NCBI GenBank assembly: GCA_029239575.1
Contig: JARBUP010000067.1
Span: forward strand, 1-11,673
Direction: 5' to 3'
DNA: 11,673 nt
From: Bacillota bacterium
GTDB lineage: Bacteria > Bacillota > Clostridia > Tissierellales > Sedimentibacteraceae
Position numbers and translations under genes: made by a program. Below the pieces are notes generated by a model. It had not been told where the DNA came from and made no database searches. It saw only the letters and a list, made by a program, of their open reading frames with translations. Positions within the stretch are counted from its first letter, which is position 1. Every line of letters starts with the position of its first letter. Shown here piece by piece: positions 1-7,146 of the stretch.

Positions 1-381
1 GGAGGACATAAAGGATATGGTTTAGCTCTTGCAGTTGAAATGTTCACAGCTATTTTATCCGGAGGTCTTACTGGAAATAATGTTAATTTAAATAATCCAG
101 ACGGCTCAGGAACTTGCCATTCATTTCTTGCAATTGATTATGGAATGTTCGGTGATAAAAAAGAAATTGAAAACAGTATGTCAAAATATTTAAATGAACT
201 TAGAAATTCAAACAAAGCAAAAGGAGCTATGAGAATTTACACTCATGGAGAAAAAGAAATTGAATCATATAACGATAAAATGATAAATGGAATTCCTTTG
301 AACGACATTACACTTAAAGAAATAAATGATATATGTGAATATTTTAATATTAAAGCAAGTGATTTTATTTCAGTAATATAA
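1..381 (+). CDS. Ldh_2-family malate/L-lactate-type dehydrogenase, C-terminal part
   Basis: This is the last ~126 codons of a gene whose 5' part lies outside the window; the frame is open from base 1, before the first in-window ATG at 40. The segment GGHKGYGLALAVEM at the window edge is the conserved glycine-rich motif of the Ldh_2 family of NAD(P)-dependent 2-hydroxyacid dehydrogenases (malate, L-lactate, ureidoglycolate, sulfolactate). These cytosolic enzymes are unrelated to classical LDH/MDH and usually have about 330-360 residues, so roughly a third is visible. The tail has the family's usual elements: a Gly-rich turn, a conserved FLAIDYGMFG strand and a C-terminal helix. Substrate cannot be decided from this fragment. 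The protein ends in ISVI followed by TAA. No clear terminator follows before the next gene. Confidence 0.85.
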   Translation, partial: GGHKGYGLALAVEMFTAILSGGLTGNNVNLNNPDGSGTCHSFLAIDYGMFGDKKEIENSMSKYLNELRNSNKAKGAMRIYTHGEKEIESYNDKMINGIPLNDITLKEINDICEYFNIKASDFISVI

Positions 382-418
382 GTAAAATAAAAATATTTTA
401 AATATAATAGCATCTTTT

Positions 419-444
419 GTTTAAAGGTAACCTTATTGGGGTAA
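419..444 (+). promoter_or_regulatory. sigma-B-type promoter upstream of the Asp23 gene
   Basis: GTTTAA at 419-424 is followed after 14 bases by GGGTAA at 439-444, which fits the Bacillus/Staphylococcus general-stress consensus GTTTAA-N12-15-GGGWAW. Transcription would begin near 452, leaving a leader of about 45 bases that contains the AAAGGAG ribosome binding site. A TATAAT at 403-408 could alternatively be the -10 of a vegetative promoter, but I see no good -35 for it. The match is seen; use by sigma-B is inferred, and related sporulation sigma factors recognise partly similar sequences. Confidence 0.5.
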
Positions 445-496
445 ATTTTAATTATTAAGAAATAATTTTAAAAACAACCACAAAGGAGACAAAATT

Positions 497-889
497 ATGA
501 ATGATGAAAACAAAGAATTTGAATTTATAAATCCCAAAATAGCGGATGAAGTTATTATTACTATGGCAGGTATTGCGACTAGTACAATCAAAGGAGTAAC
601 CTTAGTTCGTTCTGGTGTAGCAGAAGGTATATCAAGTATATTTTCAAGAAATAGTTATTCAAAAGGTATAAAAGTTGAAGTAAATGAAAATACAGTTGTA
701 TTAGATATTAATATAAGTGTTGAATACGGTAATAATATAAATGCAATCGCAAGAGAAGTACAAGTTGCTGTAAAAAAAGAAATTGAAAATATGACAGATA
801 TGGATGTTGCGGCAGTAAATATCAACATAATCAATATTACTTTAGAAAAACAAGCTGAAATTTCCGAATTAAATATAGATACGAATTAA
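497..889 (+). CDS. Asp23/Gls24 family envelope-stress protein
   Basis: A 130-residue protein of the Asp23/Gls24 (DUF322) family. The family pattern is present: an N-terminal IADEVIITMAGIAT helix (about residues 15-28), a short linker, then the strand-rich core KVEVNENTVVLDINISVEYGNNI (about 56-78), the helix IAREVQVAVKKEIENMT and a closing VAAVNINIINI strand. No signal peptide or membrane helix is present, so it is cytosolic. In staphylococci the relative Asp23 is membrane-anchored through a partner and is linked to cell-envelope stress; other relatives are abundant alkaline-shock proteins. The ATG at 497 is preceded by AAAGGAG at good spacing. It looks monocistronic: a promoter-like element lies in front and a terminator behind. 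Its precise role here is unknown. Confidence 0.88.
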   Translation: MNDENKEFEFINPKIADEVIITMAGIATSTIKGVTLVRSGVAEGISSIFSRNSYSKGIKVEVNENTVVLDINISVEYGNNINAIAREVQVAVKKEIENMTDMDVAAVNINIINITLEKQAEISELNIDTN

Positions 890-916
890 TTACATAATGA
901 ATACGGTATATATTTT

Positions 917-956
917 AAAAACGGTGCAATAGCCAAAACTATTACACCGTTTTTTT
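917..956. terminator. Bidirectional terminator between asp23-like and merR-like genes
   Basis: Twelve-base arms at 921-932 and 939-950 form a hairpin with a 6-base loop. The single imperfect pair is a C-A mismatch on the plus strand but a G-U pair on the minus strand. A run of seven T follows on the plus strand (950-956) and a TTTT on the minus strand, so it can end transcription of both convergent genes. Confidence 0.85.
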
Positions 957-961
957 ATGTT

Positions 962-1786
962 TTATTTAATGCTTAATTTTCTAATAGGAATTTGTATTTC
1001 TGAAACATATTCATTTTCAGAATCTGAAAAATCATAATCCACTATGTTTTTTTTAATTGAATCACCCAATATTTCATATCCATTTTCATTTATCCATTGA
1101 ACAAGAATTTTATAATGTTTTTGAGTATCATTATAGCAACCTTTAAAAACAACACAGGCATATTCTCTCTCCGGAAATATTGTCATATGACCTGTAACTA
1201 TATCTTCTGTGGAAATAATCTCAATAAAATATTTAAACTTATAAAAAATTCCATTTATCATGTCATCTTTCTCAAGTGAAGTATATAGTTGCCCTTCAAT
1301 TAGCATTGAACTAAGCTTAAAATATTCCTGGTTTTTTTTAATAGATTGTTTTAGTTCATATTCATTATTACTATCATTTACATTTAAAAGGATACCTATT
1401 CTTTGAGGCATGTGCTTTATTTTTACTACATTCAGTTCTTGTTTTATGCTTCCGAGCAAATCAAGTTTAGCAGTTATTTTTTTTTGCAAATTAATTAATT
1501 TATTTATTTTTATATCAATAGCTTTTTCCTTATTTTTTAGTATTGTCACTAAATTAATTGTATTTTTATTGTTCATATAGTTCTTAATATCTTGCAAGGG
1601 AATGTCTAAATCTTTGAAAAATAAGATTCTACTAAGTTTAAAAAAATCACGAACGCTATAAAATCTATATCTATTGCTATCATCATAGCTTGGATTTAAA
1701 AGACCAATTTTATCATAATGTCTTAGTGTATCCGTACTAACATGAAAAATCTTAGATAACTCGCCAATTAAAAAATTATCTTTCAT
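962..1786 (-). CDS. MerR-family regulator with GyrI-like effector domain
   Basis: A 274-residue one-component activator. Residues 5-25 form the winged-helix HTH, with the family hallmark LRHYDKIGLL (21-30) followed by the NRYRFYS wing (38-44). A long helix rich in Lys/Ile (about 75-115) is the dimerising coiled coil. The C-terminal ~150 residues resemble the GyrI-like/AraC effector fold of BmrR and BltR: a Gly-x-Tyr segment, LVQWINENGYE, then a tyrosine and a final IQIPI strand. There is no cysteine cluster of a metal-sensing MerR, so a small organic ligand is more likely. I chose the ATG at 1786 because GAGG sits 5 bases upstream; the open frame reaches a TTG at 1816 that has no such site. 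It is divergent from the OFA transporter, whose promoter has the 19-bp spacer MerR proteins remodel, so that is the likely target. Confidence 0.87.
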   Translation of the reverse strand: MKDNFLIGELSKIFHVSTDTLRHYDKIGLLNPSYDDSNRYRFYSVRDFFKLSRILFFKDLDIPLQDIKNYMNNKNTINLVTILKNKEKAIDIKINKLINLQKKITAKLDLLGSIKQELNVVKIKHMPQRIGILLNVNDSNNEYELKQSIKKNQEYFKLSSMLIEGQLYTSLEKDDMINGIFYKFKYFIEIISTEDIVTGHMTIFPEREYACVVFKGCYNDTQKHYKILVQWINENGYEILGDSIKKNIVDYDFSDSENEYVSEIQIPIRKLSIK

Positions 1787-1828
1787 AGTTACCTCACTTT
1801 TATTTAATACAATCAAGAAATGTACATA

Positions 1829-1858
1829 ATTTTAACATTTGAACTACTCTAAGGTCAA
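1829..1858 (-). promoter_or_regulatory. Promoter of the merR-like gene
   Basis: On the minus strand TTGACC (1858-1853) is followed after 18 bases by TAAAAT (1834-1829). It lies back to back with the OFA transporter promoter, the two -35 boxes being 24 bases apart, so one bound regulator could affect both directions. Confidence 0.5.
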
Positions 1859-1882
1859 TAAAAAAAATTTAACTGTTAAACG

Positions 1883-1913
1883 TTGACATTAGACTTAGTC
1901 AAAGGTTTATAAT
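1883..1913 (+). promoter_or_regulatory. MerR-type promoter (19-bp spacer) with dyad, for the OFA transporter
   Basis: TTGACA (1883-1888) and TATAAT (1908-1913) both match consensus exactly but are separated by 19 bases instead of 17. Promoters activated by MerR-family proteins have this design. A dyad covers the region: TTGAC at 1883-1887 pairs with GTCAA at 1898-1902, and a second small dyad GACT-T-AGTC occupies 1892-1900. The regulator encoded on the other side is the natural candidate to bind. Confidence 0.75.
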
Positions 1914-1934
1914 ATTAAATATGTACATTTTAAT

Positions 1935-1952
1935 ATATTGCTGCAGCAATAT
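1935..1952. promoter_or_regulatory. Perfect 18-bp palindrome in the transporter leader
   Basis: The palindrome ATATTGCTGCAGCAATAT is exact over 18 bases and lies about 15-32 bases after the expected transcription start of the OFA gene. It has no T-run after it, so it is not a terminator. It could be a roadblock operator or a short RNA stem. The GC-rich core stands out in an otherwise A/T-only leader. Confidence 0.5.
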
Positions 1953-2005
1953 GAAAACTATAAATCAAAAAATAAAAAATAAAAGATAAAAAACGGGAGA
2001 GTAAA

Positions 2006-3262
2006 ATGGAAAAAAAAGTAACTATAAAAGATGGATGGAAAGTACTTATTGCCGGATTATGTATTAACTTAACTTTAGGAGTTCTTTACTCGTGGAGTGT
2101 AATTAAGAAAGCTCTTGTTCATGATTGGCAATGGACAAATAGTAACGCATCCCTTCCTTATACAGTTGCAATATTAGTTTGGGCAATAGCCGTACTTTTT
2201 GCTGGAAGAGTTCAAGATAAAATAGGACCACGTAAAATTGTAACACTTGGTGCAGTATTCACAGGTGGAGGTTTGATTTTATCAAGCTTTACAACTAACG
2301 TTGCAGCACTTACAATTGCATTTGGAATTTTAGTAGGTACAGGGATTGGATTTGCATATTCTGCAGTAACACCACCTGCATTAAAATGGTTTCATCCTTC
2401 TAAAAAAGGAATGGTAACAGGTATTGTAGTAAGCGGTATGGGGTTAGCGTCTCTTTATATAGCTCCAATTACAACTATTTTGTTACAGAAATATGGGATA
2501 TCAAATTCTTTCTTAATATTGGGCTTATTTATATTGGTGGTTGCAATTCCAGTAGCACAACTTATTAAAAACCCACCTGCTGGTTATGTACCACCAGAAC
2601 CAAAAAACGCAACGAAAAAAGTGACTAAAAACCCATCAAATAAAAATTTCGAAACGAAAGAAATGGTTAAAACAAAACAATTTTATTTCCTTTGGATAAT
2701 GTTCGCTTTATCTTCTTCAGCTGGATTGATGATTATTGGTAACATTGCAACAATTGCAAAAACACAAGCAAACTGGGAAAATGGTTTTTATTTAGTTGGA
2801 TTACTGGCAATATTTAATGCACTCGGTAGATTAGCAGCTGGTTACATTTCTGATAAAATTGGACGTGTAAATACAATGATGATTGTCTTTGTTATTCAAG
2901 GTGTTAATATGGCACTATTTGCAGCTTATACGTCACCTATATGGATATCAGTAGGAACAGCTTTAGCAGGAATTGGATATGGATCATTACTAAGTTTATT
3001 CCCAACAGTTGTAGCAGACTATTATGGCGTTAAAAATTTCGGTGGTAACTATGGTGTTATGTACACAGCTTGGGGAATCAGCGGAACTATAGGACCAATT
3101 ATTGCAGGTATAGTTGTTGATAAAACAGGAACTTATAATTTAGCATATATCATATCAGCAGCATTGCTTGTTGTTGCACTTATATTAGCACTTATTACAA
3201 AACCTATAAAAAATGTTACAGAAGAAAATTTAAATAAAAAACAATTTAGTATCATATCATAA
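2006..3262 (+). CDS. OFA-family major facilitator transporter
   Basis: A 418-residue polytopic membrane protein with about 12 predicted helices and a long charged central loop (about 188-225). It belongs to the OFA (oxalate/formate antiporter) family: the start GLCINLTLGVLYSWSVIKKAL (17-37), PALKWFHPSKKGMVTGIVVSGMG (124-146), and paired MFS motif-A loops RVQDKIGPRK (68-77) and GYISDKIGR (279-287). The family moves small carboxylates by exchange or symport. The helix-8 arginine, R275, corresponds to OxlT Arg272, but the helix-11 position matching OxlT Lys355 appears to be W356, so a true oxalate antiporter is unlikely and a monocarboxylate is more plausible (inference). The ATG at 2006 follows GGGAGAG. 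It is divergent from, and probably controlled by, the MerR-like regulator, and is followed by its own terminator. Confidence 0.87.
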   Translation: MEKKVTIKDGWKVLIAGLCINLTLGVLYSWSVIKKALVHDWQWTNSNASLPYTVAILVWAIAVLFAGRVQDKIGPRKIVTLGAVFTGGGLILSSFTTNVAALTIAFGILVGTGIGFAYSAVTPPALKWFHPSKKGMVTGIVVSGMGLASLYIAPITTILLQKYGISNSFLILGLFILVVAIPVAQLIKNPPAGYVPPEPKNATKKVTKNPSNKNFETKEMVKTKQFYFLWIMFALSSSAGLMIIGNIATIAKTQANWENGFYLVGLLAIFNALGRLAAGYISDKIGRVNTMMIVFVIQGVNMALFAAYTSPIWISVGTALAGIGYGSLLSLFPTVVADYYGVKNFGGNYGVMYTAWGISGTIGPIIAGIVVDKTGTYNLAYIISAALLVVALILALITKPIKNVTEENLNKKQFSIIS

Positions 3263-3321
3263 AGTAGAAAGTTCATAATATACTTATATCAAAAATAAAT
3301 AATCCAATAAATTAAAATCTA

Positions 3322-3349
3322 AGCACCAGTAACAAACTGGTGCTGTTTT
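3322..3349. terminator. Terminator between OFA transporter and EamA permease
   Basis: A perfect 9-bp stem (3322-3330 with 3336-3344) and a 5-base loop is followed by GTTTT on the plus strand. The minus strand reads ATTTT after the stem, so it may also serve the convergent permease gene, though with a short T-run. Confidence 0.75.
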
Positions 3350-3392
3350 AATATTAAGAAGTTAGTCCATAAGACTTTTAACGAGAGTACTT

Positions 3393-4298
3393 TTAAATAG
3401 TATTGAAATAATTAGTACCAATGATTCCTACTAAAATCATTACAGAACCTATTACATGATAATAATAAAAATTTTCACCTAAAAACACTACACCAGCAAC
3501 TATACTGATTATTGTAGCCAAATTAGCAAAGACAGTAGATTTTGAAGCAGCCATTTTTGAAAGACTATAATTCATAAGATAATAAGCTACCACTGATGAT
3601 AAAATTCCCAAATATATTACTGATATTATTACATCCTTATTTAAAATAGGTTGAAAATACGTATTAGCATTTCCATTAGAAATATCTAAAATCAATGCAA
3701 TAAAATTAAATACAGCAGCAGCAATTCCCATCATAAAATATGTAATTTCAAAAGAAGTAAAATGTAGAGATATTTTTCTTGAATATATGCTGTATACGGA
3801 AGCAGATATAATTGCTACAAAGAGAAATAGTGTTCCTACAATATTTGCACTACCATTAATAGACGATGTATCGTTAAGTAATATATAAATAACTCCTGCT
3901 ACCGAGAGAAATATGAAAATCCATTGAATTCTACTTGGCATTTCTTTTAAAAAGTAAATTCCCATGATTGATACGCAAATAGGTATAAGTGCAATGAATA
4001 ATCCCGCATAAGATGATGATGTATATTGTATAGCATATGTTTCAAAAATAAAATAAACAACAGGTTGAGCTATGCATGTTATAAACAAATCTTTTATTGG
4101 TTTATTTTTATAGTCCACCTTAATAACCTTACATAAAACTAACAAGGACATTACAATAAAAGCTAGCAAAAATCGAAATGATAAAAGTTTAAATACTGAA
4201 ATTACCATTATAGCTTTTTTTGTAAACATAAAACTCAAACCAAATATCAATGAAAATATAATAGCTGCAACATAGGGTGTAACATTTTTAGTATGCAT
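3393..4298 (-). CDS. EamA/DMT-superfamily permease
   Basis: A 301-residue inner-membrane protein with about ten hydrophobic helices arranged as two EamA repeats (about residues 8-140 and 160-297). Typical marks are FGLSFMFTKKAI in helix 1, AIQYTSSSYAGLFIALIPICVSIMGIYFLKEM closing the first repeat, and the equivalent YSLSKMAASKSTVFANLATIISIVAGVVFLGE in the second. Members export or take up metabolites such as amino acids, purines or drugs; the substrate here cannot be read. I place the start at the ATG at 4298, which has GGAGG just upstream. The frame stays open to an ATG at 4370, but that adds 24 hydrophilic residues, has no ribosome binding site and would start before the likely promoter. 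Single gene, convergent with the OFA transporter and divergent from pabA. Confidence 0.85.
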   Translation of the reverse strand: MHTKNVTPYVAAIIFSLIFGLSFMFTKKAIMVISVFKLLSFRFLLAFIVMSLLVLCKVIKVDYKNKPIKDLFITCIAQPVVYFIFETYAIQYTSSSYAGLFIALIPICVSIMGIYFLKEMPSRIQWIFIFLSVAGVIYILLNDTSSINGSANIVGTLFLFVAIISASVYSIYSRKISLHFTSFEITYFMMGIAAAVFNFIALILDISNGNANTYFQPILNKDVIISVIYLGILSSVVAYYLMNYSLSKMAASKSTVFANLATIISIVAGVVFLGENFYYYHVIGSVMILVGIIGTNYFNTI

Positions 4299-4329
4299 TT
4301 TTCCTCCGGGGTATTTTTTAATTAATTCA

Positions 4330-4358
4330 ATATTAACATTAATGTCATATATTTTCAA
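4330..4358 (-). promoter_or_regulatory. Promoter of the EamA permease
   Basis: On the minus strand TTGAAA (4358-4353) is followed after 17 bases by TAATAT (4335-4330). This predicts a start near 4322 and a ~25-base leader carrying GGAGG at 4307-4303. The -10 is only a 4/6 match. Confidence 0.4.
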
Positions 4359-4407
4359 TGCATGATTCATTCAAATAAAACCTTGTTATAGCTTGTGGAA
4401 TTATTTA

Positions 4408-4436
4408 TTGTAAATTTATATTCATTCATATATAAT
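4408..4436 (+). promoter_or_regulatory. Promoter of the pabABC operon
   Basis: TTGTAA (4408-4413), 17 bases, then TATAAT (4431-4436). Transcription would start near 4443, giving a short leader with AAGGAG ahead of the pabA ATG. There is no room for a leader peptide or attenuator of the kind found before many trp operons, which favours the pab assignment. Confidence 0.65.
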
Positions 4437-4467
4437 AATGTGAATTAATGCTTGTAAGGAGATAAGA

Positions 4468-5052
4468 ATGTATTTAATAATTGATAATTACGACTCTTTT
4501 GTTTATAATCTTGCCGCATATTTTCATGAATTAGGTCAAGAAATAATAATATATAAAAATGACAAAATAACCAAGGATGAGATTACTAAAATTAAACCGC
4601 AAGGAATTATTATTTCACCTGGTCCTAAAAGCCCTACAAAATCAGGGATGTCTGAAGAAATTGTGAAAGAATTTTATGGGAAAATTCCTATATTGGGAGT
4701 ATGTTTAGGCCATCAGGTCATTGGACATGTGTTTGGTTCTAATATAGTAAAAGGTGTAAGGCCTATGCATGGCAAAATAACAGCTATAAAACATAATGGC
4801 AAAGGTTTATTCCACAATATACCAAGCCCATATTTTGTTACAAGGTATCATTCATTAATTGTTGACAAAGAAACTTTATCTAAGGAAATTCAAATAGACG
4901 CAGAGGATGATAACTCCACAATTATGGCAATATCTCACAGAAACCTACCGGTATATGGAGTTCAATTTCATCCTGAGGCTGTATTATCAGAATACGGGCA
5001 TGAAATTTTAAATAATTTTATAAAAATTTGCGAAAATTGGTGGTGCAAATAA
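4468..5052 (+). CDS. pabA: Aminodeoxychorismate synthase glutamine amidotransferase subunit
   Basis: A 194-residue class I glutamine amidotransferase that releases ammonia from glutamine for the PabB partner. The opening LIIDNYDSFVYNL is the PabA/TrpG signature. The active-site triad is intact: Cys79 in GVCLGHQ, and His168 with Glu170 in QFHPEAVLSEYG; the oxyanion loop SPGPKSP is at 50-56. Sequence alone hardly separates PabA from TrpG, and in many Firmicutes one protein serves both. The operon with pabB and pabC, and no trp genes, settles it as PabA here. The ATG follows AAGGAG at ideal spacing. It is cytosolic and is the first gene of the operon; its stop is 5 bases before the next ATG. Confidence 0.92.
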   Translation: MYLIIDNYDSFVYNLAAYFHELGQEIIIYKNDKITKDEITKIKPQGIIISPGPKSPTKSGMSEEIVKEFYGKIPILGVCLGHQVIGHVFGSNIVKGVRPMHGKITAIKHNGKGLFHNIPSPYFVTRYHSLIVDKETLSKEIQIDAEDDNSTIMAISHRNLPVYGVQFHPEAVLSEYGHEILNNFIKICENWWCK

Positions 5053-5057
5053 AAAAG

Positions 5058-6404
5058 ATGAAAAGAATTGTTAAAAAATTAGAACAGTACATTGAAATTA
5101 ATGAAATTTTTTCAGCATTTAGAAATGAAAAAAATGCAGTATTTTTAGATTCTTCACTTCGAAATGAATTAGGCAGATTTTCTATTATTGGCATACATCC
5201 ATACCTTACCATATTAAACTCTGATAAATTAATAGTGAATGGTCAAGTAGTTAATGAACCTTTTGAAGACTATGTAGGAAATTATTTAAAAAATCACCAT
5301 GAAGAAAATGATACTACGCTTCCCATTGTATCCGGGGCTATTGGATATTTATCCTACGATTATGGAAGAAAATTAGAAAATGTAAAATCAGCCCATGAAG
5401 ATTTTATTAAGATACCCCATTGCATATTGAATTTTTATGATGACTTTATCATAGAGGATCATAAAAGAAAAGAAATATATATTGTAGCAAATGGTAATTT
5501 AACAAGCAGTGAAACTGCTATAAAAAATATTGAATATAAAATTGCAAATATAATTGAACAATCTCATGACAGTGATTCAATCAGCAAAATATTAGTAAAC
5601 TCTAACTTTGAAAAAGAAAAGTACCTACAAGCTATTAGTAAAGTTATACAATATATTATAGAAGGAGACATTTATATTGCAAATTTAACTCAAAGATTGG
5701 AAATAAAAAGCGAAAAAGAACCCTATGAAATGTTTAAAAAACTTCGTATAATTAATCCTTCTCCATTTGGAGCTTATTTAAATTATGATAATTTTCAGGT
5801 TGTATGTTCTTCTCCAGAGCGCTTTTTAAAAATGAAAAATAATCATATAGAAACAAGACCTATAAAAGGAACAAGAAAAAAGGTATCCGATGAAAAAGAA
5901 AATTTAAAATTAAAAGAAGAGCTTCAGCAATCTGAAAAAGATAAAAGTGAGCTTCTAATGATTGTTGATTTAGAGCGCAATGATTTGAATAAAGTTTGTA
6001 CAAAAGGAAGCGTAAAAGTAACTGAGTTATTTACTATAGAAGAATATGCAACTTTATATCACTTAGTTGCTAACATTGTAGGCGAACTGAAAGATGATTT
6101 AACTGTAATGGATTTAATAAAAGCTACATTTCCAGGAGGTTCAATTACGGGAGCCCCTAAAAAAAGAGCCATTGAAATTATTGATGAATTAGAAAATGGA
6201 CAAAGAGGAATATATACAGGTACAATAGGTTATATATCCTTGGATGGAAGCTGTGATTTAAATATTGTTATTAGAACAGCACTTTTTAAAGATGGCATAT
6301 ATTCTTTAGGGGTGGGCGGAGGAATCACCTATGAATCTGAGTTGAACTTTGAATATGAAGAAACACTACAAAAAGCAAAAGCAATTTTAGATTCTTTAAG
6401 CTAA
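5058..6404 (+). CDS. pabB: Aminodeoxychorismate synthase component I
   Basis: A 448-residue chorismate-binding enzyme that aminates chorismate to 4-amino-4-deoxychorismate with ammonia from PabA. The PIKGT motif (268-272, with Lys270) distinguishes PabB from TrpE, where an alanine takes the lysine's place. Other family motifs are complete: SSPERF (251-256), LLMIVDLERNDL (299-310), FPGGSITGAPKKRA (358-371) and GGGITYESELNFEYEET (420-436). The N-terminal domain with DSSLRNELGRFSIIG is present, and length is normal. I take the ATG at 5058 as start. The frame extends to a TTG at 5028 inside pabA without a ribosome binding site. The ATG itself has only a distant GGTGG (5039-5043), so translation is probably coupled to pabA termination. 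Confidence 0.93.
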   Translation: MKRIVKKLEQYIEINEIFSAFRNEKNAVFLDSSLRNELGRFSIIGIHPYLTILNSDKLIVNGQVVNEPFEDYVGNYLKNHHEENDTTLPIVSGAIGYLSYDYGRKLENVKSAHEDFIKIPHCILNFYDDFIIEDHKRKEIYIVANGNLTSSETAIKNIEYKIANIIEQSHDSDSISKILVNSNFEKEKYLQAISKVIQYIIEGDIYIANLTQRLEIKSEKEPYEMFKKLRIINPSPFGAYLNYDNFQVVCSSPERFLKMKNNHIETRPIKGTRKKVSDEKENLKLKEELQQSEKDKSELLMIVDLERNDLNKVCTKGSVKVTELFTIEEYATLYHLVANIVGELKDDLTVMDLIKATFPGGSITGAPKKRAIEIIDELENGQRGIYTGTIGYISLDGSCDLNIVIRTALFKDGIYSLGVGGGITYESELNFEYEETLQKAKAILDSLS

Positions 6405-6418
6405 TATAGGAGAATTCA

Positions 6419-7144
6419 ATGAATATAAAGTTAGACGAAGGATATATGTATGGAATTGGTTTGTTTGAAACCATAGCAGTAACAGAAAATCACTGCATAC
6501 TATTGAAGGAACATTTAAATAGGTTAAATAGATCACTTGAATTTTTAGGTATTAAATGTGAAATTACAAAAAAACATATTACAGACTATATAAATGATCA
6601 CCCTATGAAAGACGGGGTACTCAAAATTATGGTATCAAAAGAAAATATCACTATAACTAATAGAGACAACACATATACCAAAGAGCAATTTGAAAAAGGA
6701 TTTGTACTTGGAATTAGTGATGTAATAAGAAATGAAACTTCACCATTTACATTTTTGAAATCATTTAATTATGGCGATAACATATTAGAAAAAAGAAATG
6801 CTAAAGAAAAGGGATGGGACGAACCAATTTTCCTAAATACCAAAGGTCAAATTTGCGAAGGAGCTACAACAAATTTATTTTTTATAAAAGAAAAAAAGTT
6901 GTACACTCCACCTGTAAGTTGCGGAATGCTTTATGGTATTATAAGAAGTTATATATTAAATAATTATAAAGTATGCGAAAAAATTATATATCATAATGAT
7001 ATTAAAAGCTTCGATGAAATGTTTGTAACTAATTCATTACTTGGAATTATGCCAGTGAAAAGCTTAGGTGAAATTGAATTTTCTAAAATGGATTTAAGTC
7101 TTGAAATATTAGATGAATATCAGGCAAATAAATCGAAATTATAA
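6419..7144 (+). CDS. pabC: Aminodeoxychorismate lyase (class IV PLP enzyme)
   Basis: A 241-residue fold-type IV pyridoxal-phosphate enzyme that splits 4-amino-4-deoxychorismate into p-aminobenzoate and pyruvate. Visible signatures are YGIGLFETI near the N-terminus, the candidate Schiff-base lysine Lys114 in LKSFNYGDNILEKRNAKEKGWDE, EGATTNLFF (148-155), and the closing phosphate-binding VTNSLLGIMPV. D-amino-acid and branched-chain aminotransferases share the fold, but the short length and position after pabA and pabB decide the call. The N-terminus lacks the ~15-residue strand found in longer PabC proteins; no better upstream start exists, because pabB ends 14 bases earlier and TAGGAG precedes this ATG. 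Last gene of the operon. Confidence 0.9.
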   Translation: MNIKLDEGYMYGIGLFETIAVTENHCILLKEHLNRLNRSLEFLGIKCEITKKHITDYINDHPMKDGVLKIMVSKENITITNRDNTYTKEQFEKGFVLGISDVIRNETSPFTFLKSFNYGDNILEKRNAKEKGWDEPIFLNTKGQICEGATTNLFFIKEKKLYTPPVSCGMLYGIIRSYILNNYKVCEKIIYHNDIKSFDEMFVTNSLLGIMPVKSLGEIEFSKMDLSLEILDEYQANKSKL

Positions 7145-7146
7145 TG

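Noticed and set aside
4299..4370. Longer EamA protein starting at ATG 4370
   Set aside because: The added 24 residues are hydrophilic with no family counterpart, and GGAGG stands directly before the ATG at 4298.
5028..5057. Earlier TTG start for pabB overlapping pabA
   Set aside because: No ribosome binding site precedes it, and the extra 10 residues are not part of the PabB fold; the ATG at 5058 fits normal length.
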